From the NCBI GenBank assembly GCA_910585455.1, contig CAJUEL010000010.1, forward strand, positions 57,911 to 121,910: DNA of 64,000 bases, given 5' to 3'. Made by a program: the position numbers and the translations under genes. Numbering within the stretch: the first letter of the stretch is position 1; each line of letters opens with the position of its first letter. Below, piece by piece: positions 25,183 to 33,982 of the stretch. The stretch comes from an uncultured Eisenbergiella sp. (GTDB lineage: Bacteria; Bacillota; Clostridia; Lachnospirales; Lachnospiraceae). Under the pieces are notes generated by a model. The model did not search any database, had not been told where the DNA came from, and saw only the letters and a program-made list of their open reading frames with translations.

Positions 25183-26313
25183 TTACTCTTTTTGCAAATT
25201 CTTACCAAACCTCTGCCGGATCCGCAGTAACATGGTCCGCCCCAGACGCCGCAGCCAGCACAGCGGCAACAGTACTTTGTATTTTCCCATTTTGGGATAC
25301 AAAATCTGCATATACTCCCGGTCAGGAAAGAGCCAATCCTCAAACATCTTCCTCCGCCGCTGTTTCTCCTGCTTCTGTCTGATTTTCACCACCCGCTTGA
25401 AAAGCGGCAATATTTTCATCGCGGTCTCGCGCCCATCCGCTCCCTTGGAATAAATGAACGCCGCCAGGTCGTCATAAAGCTCCTGCTCGCTCTCAATCCA
25501 TCCGCTTCCGAACCATTTTTCCGCCAGTGTCAATGTTCTGTTTGCAAAATCCCACAGCCCAAGCTTTTTAAGCTTTTTCATGATGGTGACCCAGTCGCTG
25601 CCGCGCTCCTTTGACCGATAGCAGAGCCAGATATCCAGCATATCCCTGATATCAAACTCTTCTTCGGCAAAGCGCTGGGCTTTACAGCACATCAGAAAAA
25701 TGAAGCTCACAGGCTCCCGGAAAATATGCACGTAGTTTTCGCCCTTTTCCCTGGGCATCGCCCGGACAGATTTTCCAAAATACTTCGCCGTCCTTTTGTC
25801 GGTAAAAGGAAGCTTTTCCCAGAAGCCGATCTGTAAGCCGGAACGGGAATAGCCGTATTCTCCGACCTGCGGAATGAAATCCATGCTGTGCATCATCCGG
25901 TCGATTTCCTGCCGCCTGCCCCGGTCAACCAGAAATTCCACGCCCATGGCGGGACGCATCTCCGGCATGGGATAATAGTCCCAGTAAATGTAATCCTCCA
26001 GAACCATGACATGAATGCCCTGCCGCCTGCAGTTCCACAGCACCGCATCCACTACCTTTTTATATTGGTTTTCAAAAACAACCCCGTTCCTGTATTTTTG
26101 CGAAAACCGGGAAGACCACTCCCGCGGAATATCCTGATGCATGCGCAAAACCGCATAATAAAGCAGGTTTGCCACATTATGGTAATCCGCCGTCTTATAC
26201 AACAGCTCCCAGTTTATCGGCTGATTTTCTACTATTTTACGCTGGTTTACAACATCTCTGATAAAGCCTACCAGCATTTCGGCTTCAACGTATTGCCCCG
26301 TTCTGTCGCTCAT
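25183..26313 (-). CDS. degenerate nucleotidyltransferase-fold protein
   Basis: 376 residues resembling the NTP_transf_5 family (large Firmicutes proteins near capsule or cell-surface genes). The helical N-terminus (LLYKTADYHNVANLLYYAVL) and the strand pair VMVLEDYIYWDYYP / MRPAMGVEFLV line up with the usual KG and DIDLLV motifs, but KG reads ED and the DxD acid pair reads GVE, so catalysis looks lost. The C-terminal part is very basic. It overlaps the FtsE-like gene by 29 nt and ends 10 bp before the flgM promoter. Function unknown. Confidence 0.65.
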   Translation of the reverse strand: MSDRTGQYVEAEMLVGFIRDVVNQRKIVENQPINWELLYKTADYHNVANLLYYAVLRMHQDIPREWSSRFSQKYRNGVVFENQYKKVVDAVLWNCRRQGIHVMVLEDYIYWDYYPMPEMRPAMGVEFLVDRGRRQEIDRMMHSMDFIPQVGEYGYSRSGLQIGFWEKLPFTDKRTAKYFGKSVRAMPREKGENYVHIFREPVSFIFLMCCKAQRFAEEEFDIRDMLDIWLCYRSKERGSDWVTIMKKLKKLGLWDFANRTLTLAEKWFGSGWIESEQELYDDLAAFIYSKGADGRETAMKILPLFKRVVKIRQKQEKQRRRKMFEDWLFPDREYMQILYPKMGKYKVLLPLCWLRRLGRTMLLRIRQRFGKNLQKE

Positions 26314-27037
26314 TCAGTACTCTTCTTTCTTCCAGAATATCCGCTGCCCTCATATTATAGATTGCGCTTCTTTCATCCGCTACAATGCTGCCCGCCGACA
26401 GCGTGATCACTCTCTTTTTCATAACACTCACCATCTGGTGGTCGTGGCTCGCCGCCACAATGCTCATTCCCACCTCCTGGTTTAAGCGGTTTAACAGATT
26501 CATAAAATCCCAGGAGCTTTCTCCGTCCAGATTCGCTGTCGGTTCATCCAGAAGAAGAATCTGCGGGCTTCCCACGATCGCCCGCGCCAGCATTGCCCGT
26601 GCCCGCTCCCCTCCGGAAAGCTGTGCCGGTGAAAACAGCGCCTTATGGGAAATCCCCGTGATTCCACAGGCATGCCAGGCGGTTTTTTTCGCTTTTCTTC
26701 CATAATGCCCTGTGGCTTTTAGCGCCAGCATCACATTTTCCAGGACATTTCTGTCCTCCAAAAGTCCCACATCCGAATCCATGATGCCGAAACGTCTGCG
26801 GTAAAAGGGGAGCTGTGCCCGTGGAAGCGCTCCGATCGCCACTCCGTCCATATATATTTCCCCGGACGTCGGCTTTTCCAGTGCGCCCGCAAGCTTTAGC
26901 ACAGTGCTTTTTCCCGCACCGCTTCTTCCGATCAAAAACAGGAACTCCCCCTGACGAATACGAAAGGAGGCATGCTCCAACGCAATGATTCCGTCCCCAT
27001 ACACCATGCCCACATCGGCAAACCGCAGCTCCGCCAT
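26285..27037 (-). CDS. orphan FtsE-like ABC ATPase
   Basis: 250-residue ATPase of the FtsE/LolD class: FADVGMVYGDGIIALEHASF, Walker A GRSGAGKST, signature QLSGGERARAMLARA, Walker B ILLLDEPTANLD, H-loop ASHD. No FtsX or other permease gene lies next to it. It is embedded in the fliD operon between the FliT-like gene and the degenerate nucleotidyltransferase, each with short gaps or overlaps. It may use a permease encoded elsewhere, or act without one; either is inference. Confidence 0.85.
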   Translation of the reverse strand: MAELRFADVGMVYGDGIIALEHASFRIRQGEFLFLIGRSGAGKSTVLKLAGALEKPTSGEIYMDGVAIGALPRAQLPFYRRRFGIMDSDVGLLEDRNVLENVMLALKATGHYGRKAKKTAWHACGITGISHKALFSPAQLSGGERARAMLARAIVGSPQILLLDEPTANLDGESSWDFMNLLNRLNQEVGMSIVAASHDHQMVSVMKKRVITLSAGSIVADERSAIYNMRAADILEERRVLNERQNGAIR

Positions 27038-27070
27038 TTTTCAAAGTTCCTTTCTGTGCCGCGTTCCGTA

Positions 27071-27517
27071 TCAGATTCGCGGCGCTTTCCCTGCCTGTCC
27101 GGCATAGAAGGAATTGTCCCCGGCAATTTTCCGGTTCATCACTTTATCGCGTTCTATCGTATCCTGCAAAATACTCCTGATTTTCGCCTGTATATCATAG
27201 AGCTTTTCCAGCCACTGCCGTCCCTTATCGTCCTCCGGTAACAGTTCCTTTTGCCCGCGCAGACATGCTTCCAGCAGTTCTCGCTCTTCCACATGCAGGC
27301 TCTCCCGCAGCAGCATGATATTTCTGTCGCACTGGTCCGCCCCGGTCATTTCATCTTTCCGCATCACCAAAAGAAGCTCGGCAGCCACCCTGTCGTTTCG
27401 CGACAGGGCGTCCCCAAGTTCCTTCGTAATTCTCTGTATTTCCGTAATATACCTGTATTTTCTCTGATACTGCTTCAAAAGCTCAATCCACAGCGCTTCG
27501 TCTATACTCTGTGCCAA
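27071..27517 (-). CDS. FliT-like helical chaperone candidate
   Basis: 148-residue, almost fully helical protein lying after fliS, where fliT is usual. It starts with TTG, with AGGAGG seven bases upstream. No residue motif is decisive; heptads LIKDQ-type in YRYITEIQRITKELGDAL and LLREINL-type in MLLRESLHVEERELLEACL. Could equally be a second FlgN-like chaperone. Confidence 0.6.
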   Translation of the reverse strand: MAQSIDEALWIELLKQYQRKYRYITEIQRITKELGDALSRNDRVAAELLLVMRKDEMTGADQCDRNIMLLRESLHVEERELLEACLRGQKELLPEDDKGRQWLEKLYDIQAKIRSILQDTIERDKVMNRKIAGDNSFYAGQAGKAPRI

Positions 27518-27528
27518 CCGCGTTCCTC

Positions 27529-27900
27529 CTATACCTGTGCCTTCTTGTCAGCTTCTCCGAAGGCCTCCCGCAGGTCTGCCACCAGCGGGCGCAGCTCGGC
27601 AATGATCTCCGGCTTTCTCCCCGCCTCCAGCCTGGACAGCTCATAAAGGAAGAAATCATACATCCTGCTCAGCTCATTGCTGATGGGATAATTGAAGTTC
27701 AGGCTGTCCTTTAAATAAACGACAATTTCCCTGCTGCGCGTCACGGATTTGTCAAATAACTCATAATCCTCTTTTCCCAATGCGAGCTCCGCCCTGGTGA
27801 GACGCTTTAATATTTCATCATAGAGCAGAAGCAGCATCTCGCCCCGGGTCATGGTGTTGACGGACTGTTGTTTATATTGCTGATAACCATATCTGTTCAT
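27529..27900 (-). CDS. fliS: flagellin chaperone FliS
   Basis: 123-residue helical chaperone that binds flagellin C-termini before export. Family signatures YQQYKQQSVNTMTRGEMLLL, LYDEILKRLTRAELAL and IVVYLKDSLNFNYPISNELS are clear. Lies directly after fliD. ATG follows AAAGGAG. Confidence 0.95.
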   Translation of the reverse strand: MNRYGYQQYKQQSVNTMTRGEMLLLLYDEILKRLTRAELALGKEDYELFDKSVTRSREIVVYLKDSLNFNYPISNELSRMYDFFLYELSRLEAGRKPEIIAELRPLVADLREAFGEADKKAQV

Positions 27901-28012
27901 TTCTGATGATATTCTCCTTTATCTGTAACCGTTCAGACAATTGTGCGGTTATCTCCACTCCGGATATCTGATTTTTCCAGTCTTATCAGACCGTATCACG
28001 CCGCCGCTGTTC

Positions 28013-30706
28013 TCATCCGCCGAATGCGCCGGAAAGCCAGCTGCTTTGGCTGTTCATCTGGGAAATCAGCGACTCCAGCGTCGTAAACTGGGATATGTAG
28101 CGATCCTGTTCCGTTTCCAGCCGGTCTAACAGGTCGTCAATCTGATCGTCAATCCTGTCTAACTGTTTCTGCAGCGCATTCGTCAATATGGAGGTCGGCG
28201 CATGGGTAGAACCAGCCCGCTCAATCAAAACACCCTTGGTAGAGCCTGTGGTCGATGCATATTTGTCCATGATATTTTTCAGCCGGACGAAAAAGCCGCC
28301 CTGATTCGACACATATCCGTCATCATCGGTGGTCATCGCGCTGGTGAGCGTCTTGATTACGGAGGAAGCATCGTTTTCCAAAGCCTCCTTAAACGTCGCC
28401 TCGTTGAAAATGAGCTTTCCGTTATCGGAATAGTTGCTGGATACCTCAAGTCCGATCGCGGCAAGCGCCGTGGAATCGTTGCTTACCACCGTACGCAGAG
28501 CCGATGCCAGACTGCGGATATCGCTGTCGTTAAACAACATGCCCGCTTTCGCCTTCTCGGTCCATGCCTTGATCTGATTCTCCGTCATCTCGGCTTCCTG
28601 CTCCGTGGTGAGCGGATCATAATCCCGGTTAGGCTTGGTGGACACCTCGTCATTGACCAGCTTGATGATTTCGTTGAACATCGTCACCATTTCCCGCATG
28701 GTTTCGATCGCCTTTTCGCTGTTCACCTCGGCTTCAAAGGTGATCGGATCGCTGTCCGCATCATTGCTGTCAAACTCACCCTTTAAGGTGAAGGTCAGAT
28801 CGTTCAAGGTGAAGGTGTTGGAATCCCGGACGATCTCGATGGGGGCAGAGCCCTCATAAGCGACCTCCATGATCGCATCCTGACCCTGCTGGACGGTGTA
28901 GCCGTAAGCACTGTCAGTGCCGCCAAATAAAGAATCAGACGGTTGAATCGTTCCGCTGAATGTGCCATCACCATTCGCCGTAGCAGTGCCAAACAACGCT
29001 TTCAGGGAACCGCCCAAAACACTTAAGTTACTATCCAGTGTCACACCCGGTTTTGTGGCTCTCAATGTATACTCGCCTGTATCAGATGAATAACTAATCT
29101 GAACTCCCACGTCGGCGTTATTAATGCTCTCCACAACCTTTGTCATGGAATCGCCCTTTTGAATATTGATCAAACCGCCGTTCACTAACAGCTGATCGCT
29201 ATCCTGTAAACCTTTCAGCGTATTCTTCTCCGCCCCAAACAGCATCTCCCCGATGGTTCCTTCGATCGTAACCTGCCCGCAGGCCCCGCTCTGTGTGGAG
29301 GAAAGCACGAACCGGTCCGCATCCCGCAGATAGCTCATCTTCACGCCCGCTTCCGAGGAATTGATGCGGTCCATGATATCCTGAATGGAATCGCCGTTCT
29401 TCACCTCAATGCTCACACCATTGATCGTCAGACTATCCTTATCTGTCAGAAGGAAATTCTTCTGTTCTGCGCTCGTCATATTCTTAAAATACGCAAGCCC
29501 AGAGGTTGCTAAATCCGTTTTCAGGTTCAGCCGGTTGGAATCCCCCTTATTGATCCCGCTAAACACGCCGTATTTCCCGAGTACGCCGCGATCAGCGCTG
29601 GTAATCTCCAGAATTGAGCTGGTATCCGGCGTGCCGTCCGGTCTTCTCGTCTCAAAGGACAGCCCGTCGGTCTCATTGAAGCTCACCTTGATCCTGCCTT
29701 TTCCGAAAGCATTATCCAGCTTGGACTGCATATCGCTCACCAGCCAGTTAGCGCCGTCCACATTGCCCAGCACGTTGGCATCCATCATCGTGATCTCCGC
29801 CGCTTTTCCGTTGTAGGTGAAGGTGATCGACTTGCCGCCCAGCATCTGAGCCGCTGTCTTCTCCTGAGTCAGGATCGCGTCCTCCTTCGCCCACAGTCCG
29901 CCGACGCCAATCTCCAGATCTTCATCATCCATATCCCCGACCGTCGCGCCGTCATATAAAAATCCCAGATTGTTGAGCAGGTTATTCTGTTGACCGCCAA
30001 GCGCTACTGTGCCGCCGGCGATATCCTTATTGGTAAAGTAAAATCTGCCGCCAGCCTGATCCACGGAAACCACATCTGACAGCTTCCGCCCGTTTCCGAT
30101 GGAAACCGTGCTGAAAGCCTTGTTCATGGAATTCGCCACATCCTGTGCCGTGTCATATTTATAGCCGTCACCGCTCTCCGGCAGGGTTACCGCGTAAAAA
30201 TTGCTCCCATATTTGATCGTCAGACCGGAATTGGCGATCACATTATACTCTTTCTTATCGGTAAGCTTGCCGATAGCGCCGGAAGAAAGACTCTGATCAG
30301 AAGCGTTCGAATTAAAATTCACCTGCGCATTCTTCGCCAGCTGCTTGATCCCGGTAATGCTCATGGACTTGGCAGACGAAGAAAGCCCCTTTACCGAAAG
30401 CTTATTGCTGTTCGAGCCCAACGCCGTGATCGTGCTGGAGGAATAAATCGTGGAACCCAGCAGGTTCTTATTGGAAGCGTAAGACATATAGGTCTGGGTA
30501 AAATCATAGAGCTTATCCGTAATTCCCCGGATCGCCTCCTGTTTCCATTCTATTTTCTGCTTTTCTTTCTGCTTGTTCTCAATCTTGGTTGTTGTGCCGG
30601 CTGTCATGCTTTCGATCAGGCTGTCTCTGTCAAGACCGCTGGCGAGTCCGCCGTAGCCTCTGATCTGTGATGTTGCCGAGCTGCTCAATCCTCCGACTGT
30701 TGCCAT
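28013..30706 (-). CDS. fliD: flagellar cap protein FliD (HAP2)
   Basis: 897 residues, clearly longer than the usual 450-700. FliD_N begins at GGLASGLDRDSLIESMT, with SVxG-type strands KLSVKGLSSSAKSMSITGI; FliD_C ends with the coiled-coil RIDDQIDDLLDRLETEQDR. The extra length comes from repeated domains in residues about 350-620, where two segments share the pattern of a 'VNGG/INGV ... NGDSIQDIMDRINSS' module. ATG follows AGAGGTG and a sigma-28-type promoter. First gene of fliD-fliS-FliT-like. Confidence 0.95.
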   Translation of the reverse strand: MATVGGLSSSATSQIRGYGGLASGLDRDSLIESMTAGTTTKIENKQKEKQKIEWKQEAIRGITDKLYDFTQTYMSYASNKNLLGSTIYSSSTITALGSNSNKLSVKGLSSSAKSMSITGIKQLAKNAQVNFNSNASDQSLSSGAIGKLTDKKEYNVIANSGLTIKYGSNFYAVTLPESGDGYKYDTAQDVANSMNKAFSTVSIGNGRKLSDVVSVDQAGGRFYFTNKDIAGGTVALGGQQNNLLNNLGFLYDGATVGDMDDEDLEIGVGGLWAKEDAILTQEKTAAQMLGGKSITFTYNGKAAEITMMDANVLGNVDGANWLVSDMQSKLDNAFGKGRIKVSFNETDGLSFETRRPDGTPDTSSILEITSADRGVLGKYGVFSGINKGDSNRLNLKTDLATSGLAYFKNMTSAEQKNFLLTDKDSLTINGVSIEVKNGDSIQDIMDRINSSEAGVKMSYLRDADRFVLSSTQSGACGQVTIEGTIGEMLFGAEKNTLKGLQDSDQLLVNGGLINIQKGDSMTKVVESINNADVGVQISYSSDTGEYTLRATKPGVTLDSNLSVLGGSLKALFGTATANGDGTFSGTIQPSDSLFGGTDSAYGYTVQQGQDAIMEVAYEGSAPIEIVRDSNTFTLNDLTFTLKGEFDSNDADSDPITFEAEVNSEKAIETMREMVTMFNEIIKLVNDEVSTKPNRDYDPLTTEQEAEMTENQIKAWTEKAKAGMLFNDSDIRSLASALRTVVSNDSTALAAIGLEVSSNYSDNGKLIFNEATFKEALENDASSVIKTLTSAMTTDDDGYVSNQGGFFVRLKNIMDKYASTTGSTKGVLIERAGSTHAPTSILTNALQKQLDRIDDQIDDLLDRLETEQDRYISQFTTLESLISQMNSQSSWLSGAFGG

Positions 30707-30769
30707 ATTTCTTCACCTCTCTGTATGTAATCTGTCCTTTTGCTGCCACAATAATATTTACTACTGTCT

Positions 30770-30797
30770 TTATCGGCAAAAACATGCCCCAGATTAA
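30770..30797 (-). promoter_or_regulatory. sigma-28 promoter of the fliD operon
   Basis: Minus strand TTAA, 16 bases, GCCGATAA, 64 bases before fliD. The -10 box is the textbook sequence, and it follows the terminator of the upstream operon. Confidence 0.75.
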
Positions 30798-30820
30798 CAC
30801 AGCGCCCGATAAAACTTAAA

Positions 30821-30848
30821 AAAATACCCCGCCAGGCAGGGTATTTTC
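30821..30848 (-). terminator. terminator of the long fla/che operon
   Basis: Stem AAAATACCC / GGGTATTTT with a 10-base loop, then TTTTAAG on the minus strand. Lies 28 bp after the stop of the ComFB-domain gene and just upstream of the fliD promoter. Confidence 0.85.
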
Positions 30849-30875
30849 AGGTAATCTATTCTGCTTTCAAAGACT

Positions 30876-31865
30876 TCAACGGCTATGGTGCGGATGAGAG
30901 CTGACCGCAATACATGCCTTTGTGATTTCTACAACAATCTGTCCGGCATAATGATCTTCATAAAAGCTGCGCAACGGCGAAATTGCGCTTTCATGCACCA
31001 CCACGTATTTTGGCGGAAGCTTTGACAGAGCCAGCGCAATGACGTCCGCCTTACAGTGCTTACATGTGCATACGCCAAACTGCCGGATATATTCATCCAC
31101 CTTATCCCGCACGATGGTCTCCATCATGTTATGGAACACATAGCCCTGCATGTCATCATCGTCGTTATCGCTTTCCTGCGTGACAGGCTCCTCCTGCAAA
31201 AGCACCTCCGGATGCTCCTCTATCGTTCCGCCTCTCACCTCTTCCAGAAGCTCTTCGATGGGCTCTTCTTCTGCCTCTTCCTCCGCTGCATTCCCGACAG
31301 GCTCCTCCTGTGCAGGCACTTCACCGGCTGCTGTTTCTTCTTCCTGCACTGCGATAGCTTCCTCCGGCTCAGAAACGGCATCCTCTTCGGCAACAGCCAT
31401 TTCTTCTGCCGCCGGCTCTTCGGTCACGGCTGCGTCTAAAACTGCTGCTTCCGGTTCAATAGGCTCTACTTCGTTCTGCACAGTATCCCTTGCCATTACC
31501 GTTTCCTCCTTTGCGCCTGCTTTCTCCATCGCCGCATTCAGATCCGTTTCCAGCTCTTCCTTTATCAGCTCCGCAATCGGATCCTCACTTCCAATCGCGC
31601 GCACCACATGCACGTTTTTCCCGACAGCCCCGGTTTCATAGACAGGAGCCGTACCCGTCGCCGCTTCCTTTTGCGCCGCGTTCTCTGCCTCCGTCTGCGC
31701 TGCGCCGCCCTCTGTTTTCTGTTCTCCGGCTTCCCCGGTTTTATTTTCTTTCAACGTTTCCTTCGCATCTGCGGCTTTTACCGCTTCCTGCTGTGTCTCC
31801 TCCTGACCGCCGCTTCCGGCCAGCAGGTTTAAAAGGTGATCCGTTTTGTTCGTTTTTCTAGCCAT
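30876..31865 (-). CDS. ComFB-domain protein with long acidic N-terminus
   Basis: 329 residues. The C-terminal 84 residues are a ComFB (late competence) domain: NMMETIVRDKVDEYIRQ, the cysteine cluster CTCKHC (Cys266, 268, 271), DVIALALSKLPPKYVV and a final IVVEITKACIAVSSH. The N-terminal 240 residues are an Ala/Glu-rich disordered stretch. ComFB-type domains have recently been proposed as cyclic dinucleotide receptors, which would suit the PilZ and EAL-type proteins here; this role is inference. Last gene of the fla/che operon, 16 bp after the ParA gene. Confidence 0.85.
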   Translation of the reverse strand: MARKTNKTDHLLNLLAGSGGQEETQQEAVKAADAKETLKENKTGEAGEQKTEGGAAQTEAENAAQKEAATGTAPVYETGAVGKNVHVVRAIGSEDPIAELIKEELETDLNAAMEKAGAKEETVMARDTVQNEVEPIEPEAAVLDAAVTEEPAAEEMAVAEEDAVSEPEEAIAVQEEETAAGEVPAQEEPVGNAAEEEAEEEPIEELLEEVRGGTIEEHPEVLLQEEPVTQESDNDDDDMQGYVFHNMMETIVRDKVDEYIRQFGVCTCKHCKADVIALALSKLPPKYVVVHESAISPLRSFYEDHYAGQIVVEITKACIAVSSHPHHSR

Positions 31866-31881
31866 CTGTTACCCCCTGTTT

Positions 31882-32643
31882 TCACCCGATCCGCGCCAGA
31901 ACCTCATCCACAAAGCTGCGGTAATCCTCTGTAGGTTTGGCGTGGGGCGCATATTCATAAATGCTCATGCCGTGGGCGGGAAGCTCGGATACGCTGACGC
32001 TGGTGCGGATTTTTGCCTCAAAGAGCTTTGTCCCCATCTGCGCTGCAACCGAATCCGCCATCTCCTTCACTTCATTGGAAAGACGTGTTCTGGCATTGAA
32101 CTTCGTCAGCAGAATGCCCAGAATTCCCAGGGAAGGATTGAGAGAGGAGCGCACGGAATCCACTGTTTCCTTAAGCTGTGTCAGTCCCACAAGGCTTAAT
32201 ATCTCTGACGCCATGGGCACAATGAGATAATCCGATGCGGCGTATGCATTCACCGTAAGTATATTCAGGGCGGGCGGCGTATCAATAATGACAAAATCAT
32301 ACTCTGCCTGTACATCCGCCAAAGCATCCTTCAGTAAAAGCTCCCGCCGTTTGCCATAAAACTCCAGCACACCGGCGCTTAAGCTGATATCGGAAGGAAT
32401 GACATCGCAGTAATCCGTCTTGACAATGACATCCCGGATGTTCAAACGTCCCTTCATCATATCGTACATGGTACCTTCCTTATCCATGTCAAGCCCCAGC
32501 GTAAATCCCAGGTTCCCCTGCGGATCCATATCCAGCGCGAGCACTCTTTTCCCGCGCTCGGCAAGCCCTGCCGCCAGCGCGCCGGTAGTGGTTGTCTTAC
32601 CGACTCCGCCCTTCTGATTGGTCAATACGATGTTGACGGCCAC
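31882..32643 (-). CDS. ParA/Soj-family ATPase
   Basis: 253 residues, complete ParA fold: deviant Walker A QKGGVGKTTT, LALDMDPQGN, FVIIDTPPALN and TKFNARTRLS. The start is GTG after AAGGAGG. It resembles chromosomal Soj more than FlhG: the protein begins directly at the first strand and lacks the N-terminal DQAxxLR activation helix of FlhG. No FlhF gene is present. Position within the flagellar operon suggests a role in placing flagella or chemosensory proteins; this is inferred. Confidence 0.9.
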   Translation of the reverse strand: MAVNIVLTNQKGGVGKTTTTGALAAGLAERGKRVLALDMDPQGNLGFTLGLDMDKEGTMYDMMKGRLNIRDVIVKTDYCDVIPSDISLSAGVLEFYGKRRELLLKDALADVQAEYDFVIIDTPPALNILTVNAYAASDYLIVPMASEILSLVGLTQLKETVDSVRSSLNPSLGILGILLTKFNARTRLSNEVKEMADSVAAQMGTKLFEAKIRTSVSVSELPAHGMSIYEYAPHAKPTEDYRSFVDEVLARIG

Positions 32644-32708
32644 CTCTTTCTCCTCCTTTATCCTGACTCCGGCATATTACGCCGTTATCAAAGCTGTAAC
32701 AGTATATT

Positions 32709-33962
32709 TTACTCTTCTCCGCTGTAATCCGTTGTGAGCGCCTTCCAGATATTGTTCACTTCCTCAATGCAGTCCATATAAATCTGCGCCAATGCGTTCG
32801 TGGAAATTCCCAGTCCATCCGCCAGCCGTTTGCTTTCTTTCCAGTCCGCATGCTCATACGCGATGATCATGTCCATCAGCATGCCCGCTTCCCCCTCATG
32901 GGAAACCAGCGCCGCCTTCACCTCATCCTTTACGGGAATATCCGCCAAAAGCTCCTCCATCGTAGCGTCCACCATATATTCAAGCCCGGAGAACATACCC
33001 ATCATGTAAGCCTCCAGCTTGTTTAAGCAAAAACCGGGAGGAAGCATCTTCCCTACCAGCTCCTGCGCAAATTTTGCCCGCATGAAGGACATCTTTAACA
33101 CTTCCTCTGCGGAATCATCCGGCTCATCCTGCTGCAGGCTCAGCATATAAACCCATTCCCGCAGCTGCCGGATTCCCAGCGTAATCATCGCCTGACGGAC
33201 GGATGCGGTCCGTTTTCTCTGCGCAAAATAAGCGGAATTGACCAGGCGCAGCAGCGCATAGGTCAGCCCGGCATCCCGGCTGATGATTTCTTCCAGCTCA
33301 TCCACCTCCGGCTCCTCCTTGGAGACCGCGACCACGAGCTGGAAAAAGCTTCCCTGCACATAGTCCATCTTATTCGCCTTGGTGACCATGGTTTCCGCAA
33401 TATAGTTGCCTTCCATGTATTTCAGGTTCAGGGATTCCGCCACATAAAAATCATCCTCGCAGTCCACATCGGTGGCAACACAGATTTTCCCGAAGGCCGT
33501 CGCCATCTTTATCACATTATCCATGGAGGTTCTTTCCCGGTATTCCCTGCCTCCCACCCGGATACGGATGTAGTCCGCATATTCCAGCATACCGAAATAT
33601 TTCGGAGAAAACTGAAAATCATTAATCGCGAATTTATACCCCTCCGCCTTGTATTTCTTAATGATAGGAAGGGCAAGCGGATGCACGATCAGGTTATCCT
33701 CGATCTGAATGACAAGCTTTTCCTTTTCAATCATTTTGGGCAGGTTGCGAAACAACAGTGCAGGCGTGAAAGTAAGAAACGTGGGCTTATCACAGAAAAT
33801 CTTATCGCTGTTCTGCATCAGGAAATTAACGATTGCATCCGCCGCAGTATTGTCTCCCCTTTCGTACAAATCGCCGTCACCGCTCTGGAACATAATCTCA
33901 TAGCCCATAATGTTCTGGGTGCCTGCTTCCTTAATTGGTTTCCTGACCACACATCTGTCCAT
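32709..33962 (-). CDS. degenerate EAL-HDOD signalling protein (YuxH type)
   Basis: 417 residues. N-terminal EAL-like domain (1-205) of the YuxH class: the EAL position reads GYEIMF, the metal-binding Glu and Asp motifs are replaced (QIEDN, INDFQF), so phosphodiesterase activity is unlikely. C-terminal HDOD domain (about 215-400) includes ISRDAGLTYALLRLVNSAYF and VRQAMITLGIRQLREWVYML. Likely a c-di-GMP-responsive or protein-binding regulator. Sits between cheD and the ParA gene. Confidence 0.9.
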   Translation of the reverse strand: MDRCVVRKPIKEAGTQNIMGYEIMFQSGDGDLYERGDNTAADAIVNFLMQNSDKIFCDKPTFLTFTPALLFRNLPKMIEKEKLVIQIEDNLIVHPLALPIIKKYKAEGYKFAINDFQFSPKYFGMLEYADYIRIRVGGREYRERTSMDNVIKMATAFGKICVATDVDCEDDFYVAESLNLKYMEGNYIAETMVTKANKMDYVQGSFFQLVVAVSKEEPEVDELEEIISRDAGLTYALLRLVNSAYFAQRKRTASVRQAMITLGIRQLREWVYMLSLQQDEPDDSAEEVLKMSFMRAKFAQELVGKMLPPGFCLNKLEAYMMGMFSGLEYMVDATMEELLADIPVKDEVKAALVSHEGEAGMLMDMIIAYEHADWKESKRLADGLGISTNALAQIYMDCIEEVNNIWKALTTDYSGEE

Positions 33963-33982
33963 AACCTAAAACCTCCACGATG

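Noticed and set aside
31150..31641. Ser-rich plus-strand frame
   Set aside because: Complement of the acidic linker of the ComFB-domain gene.
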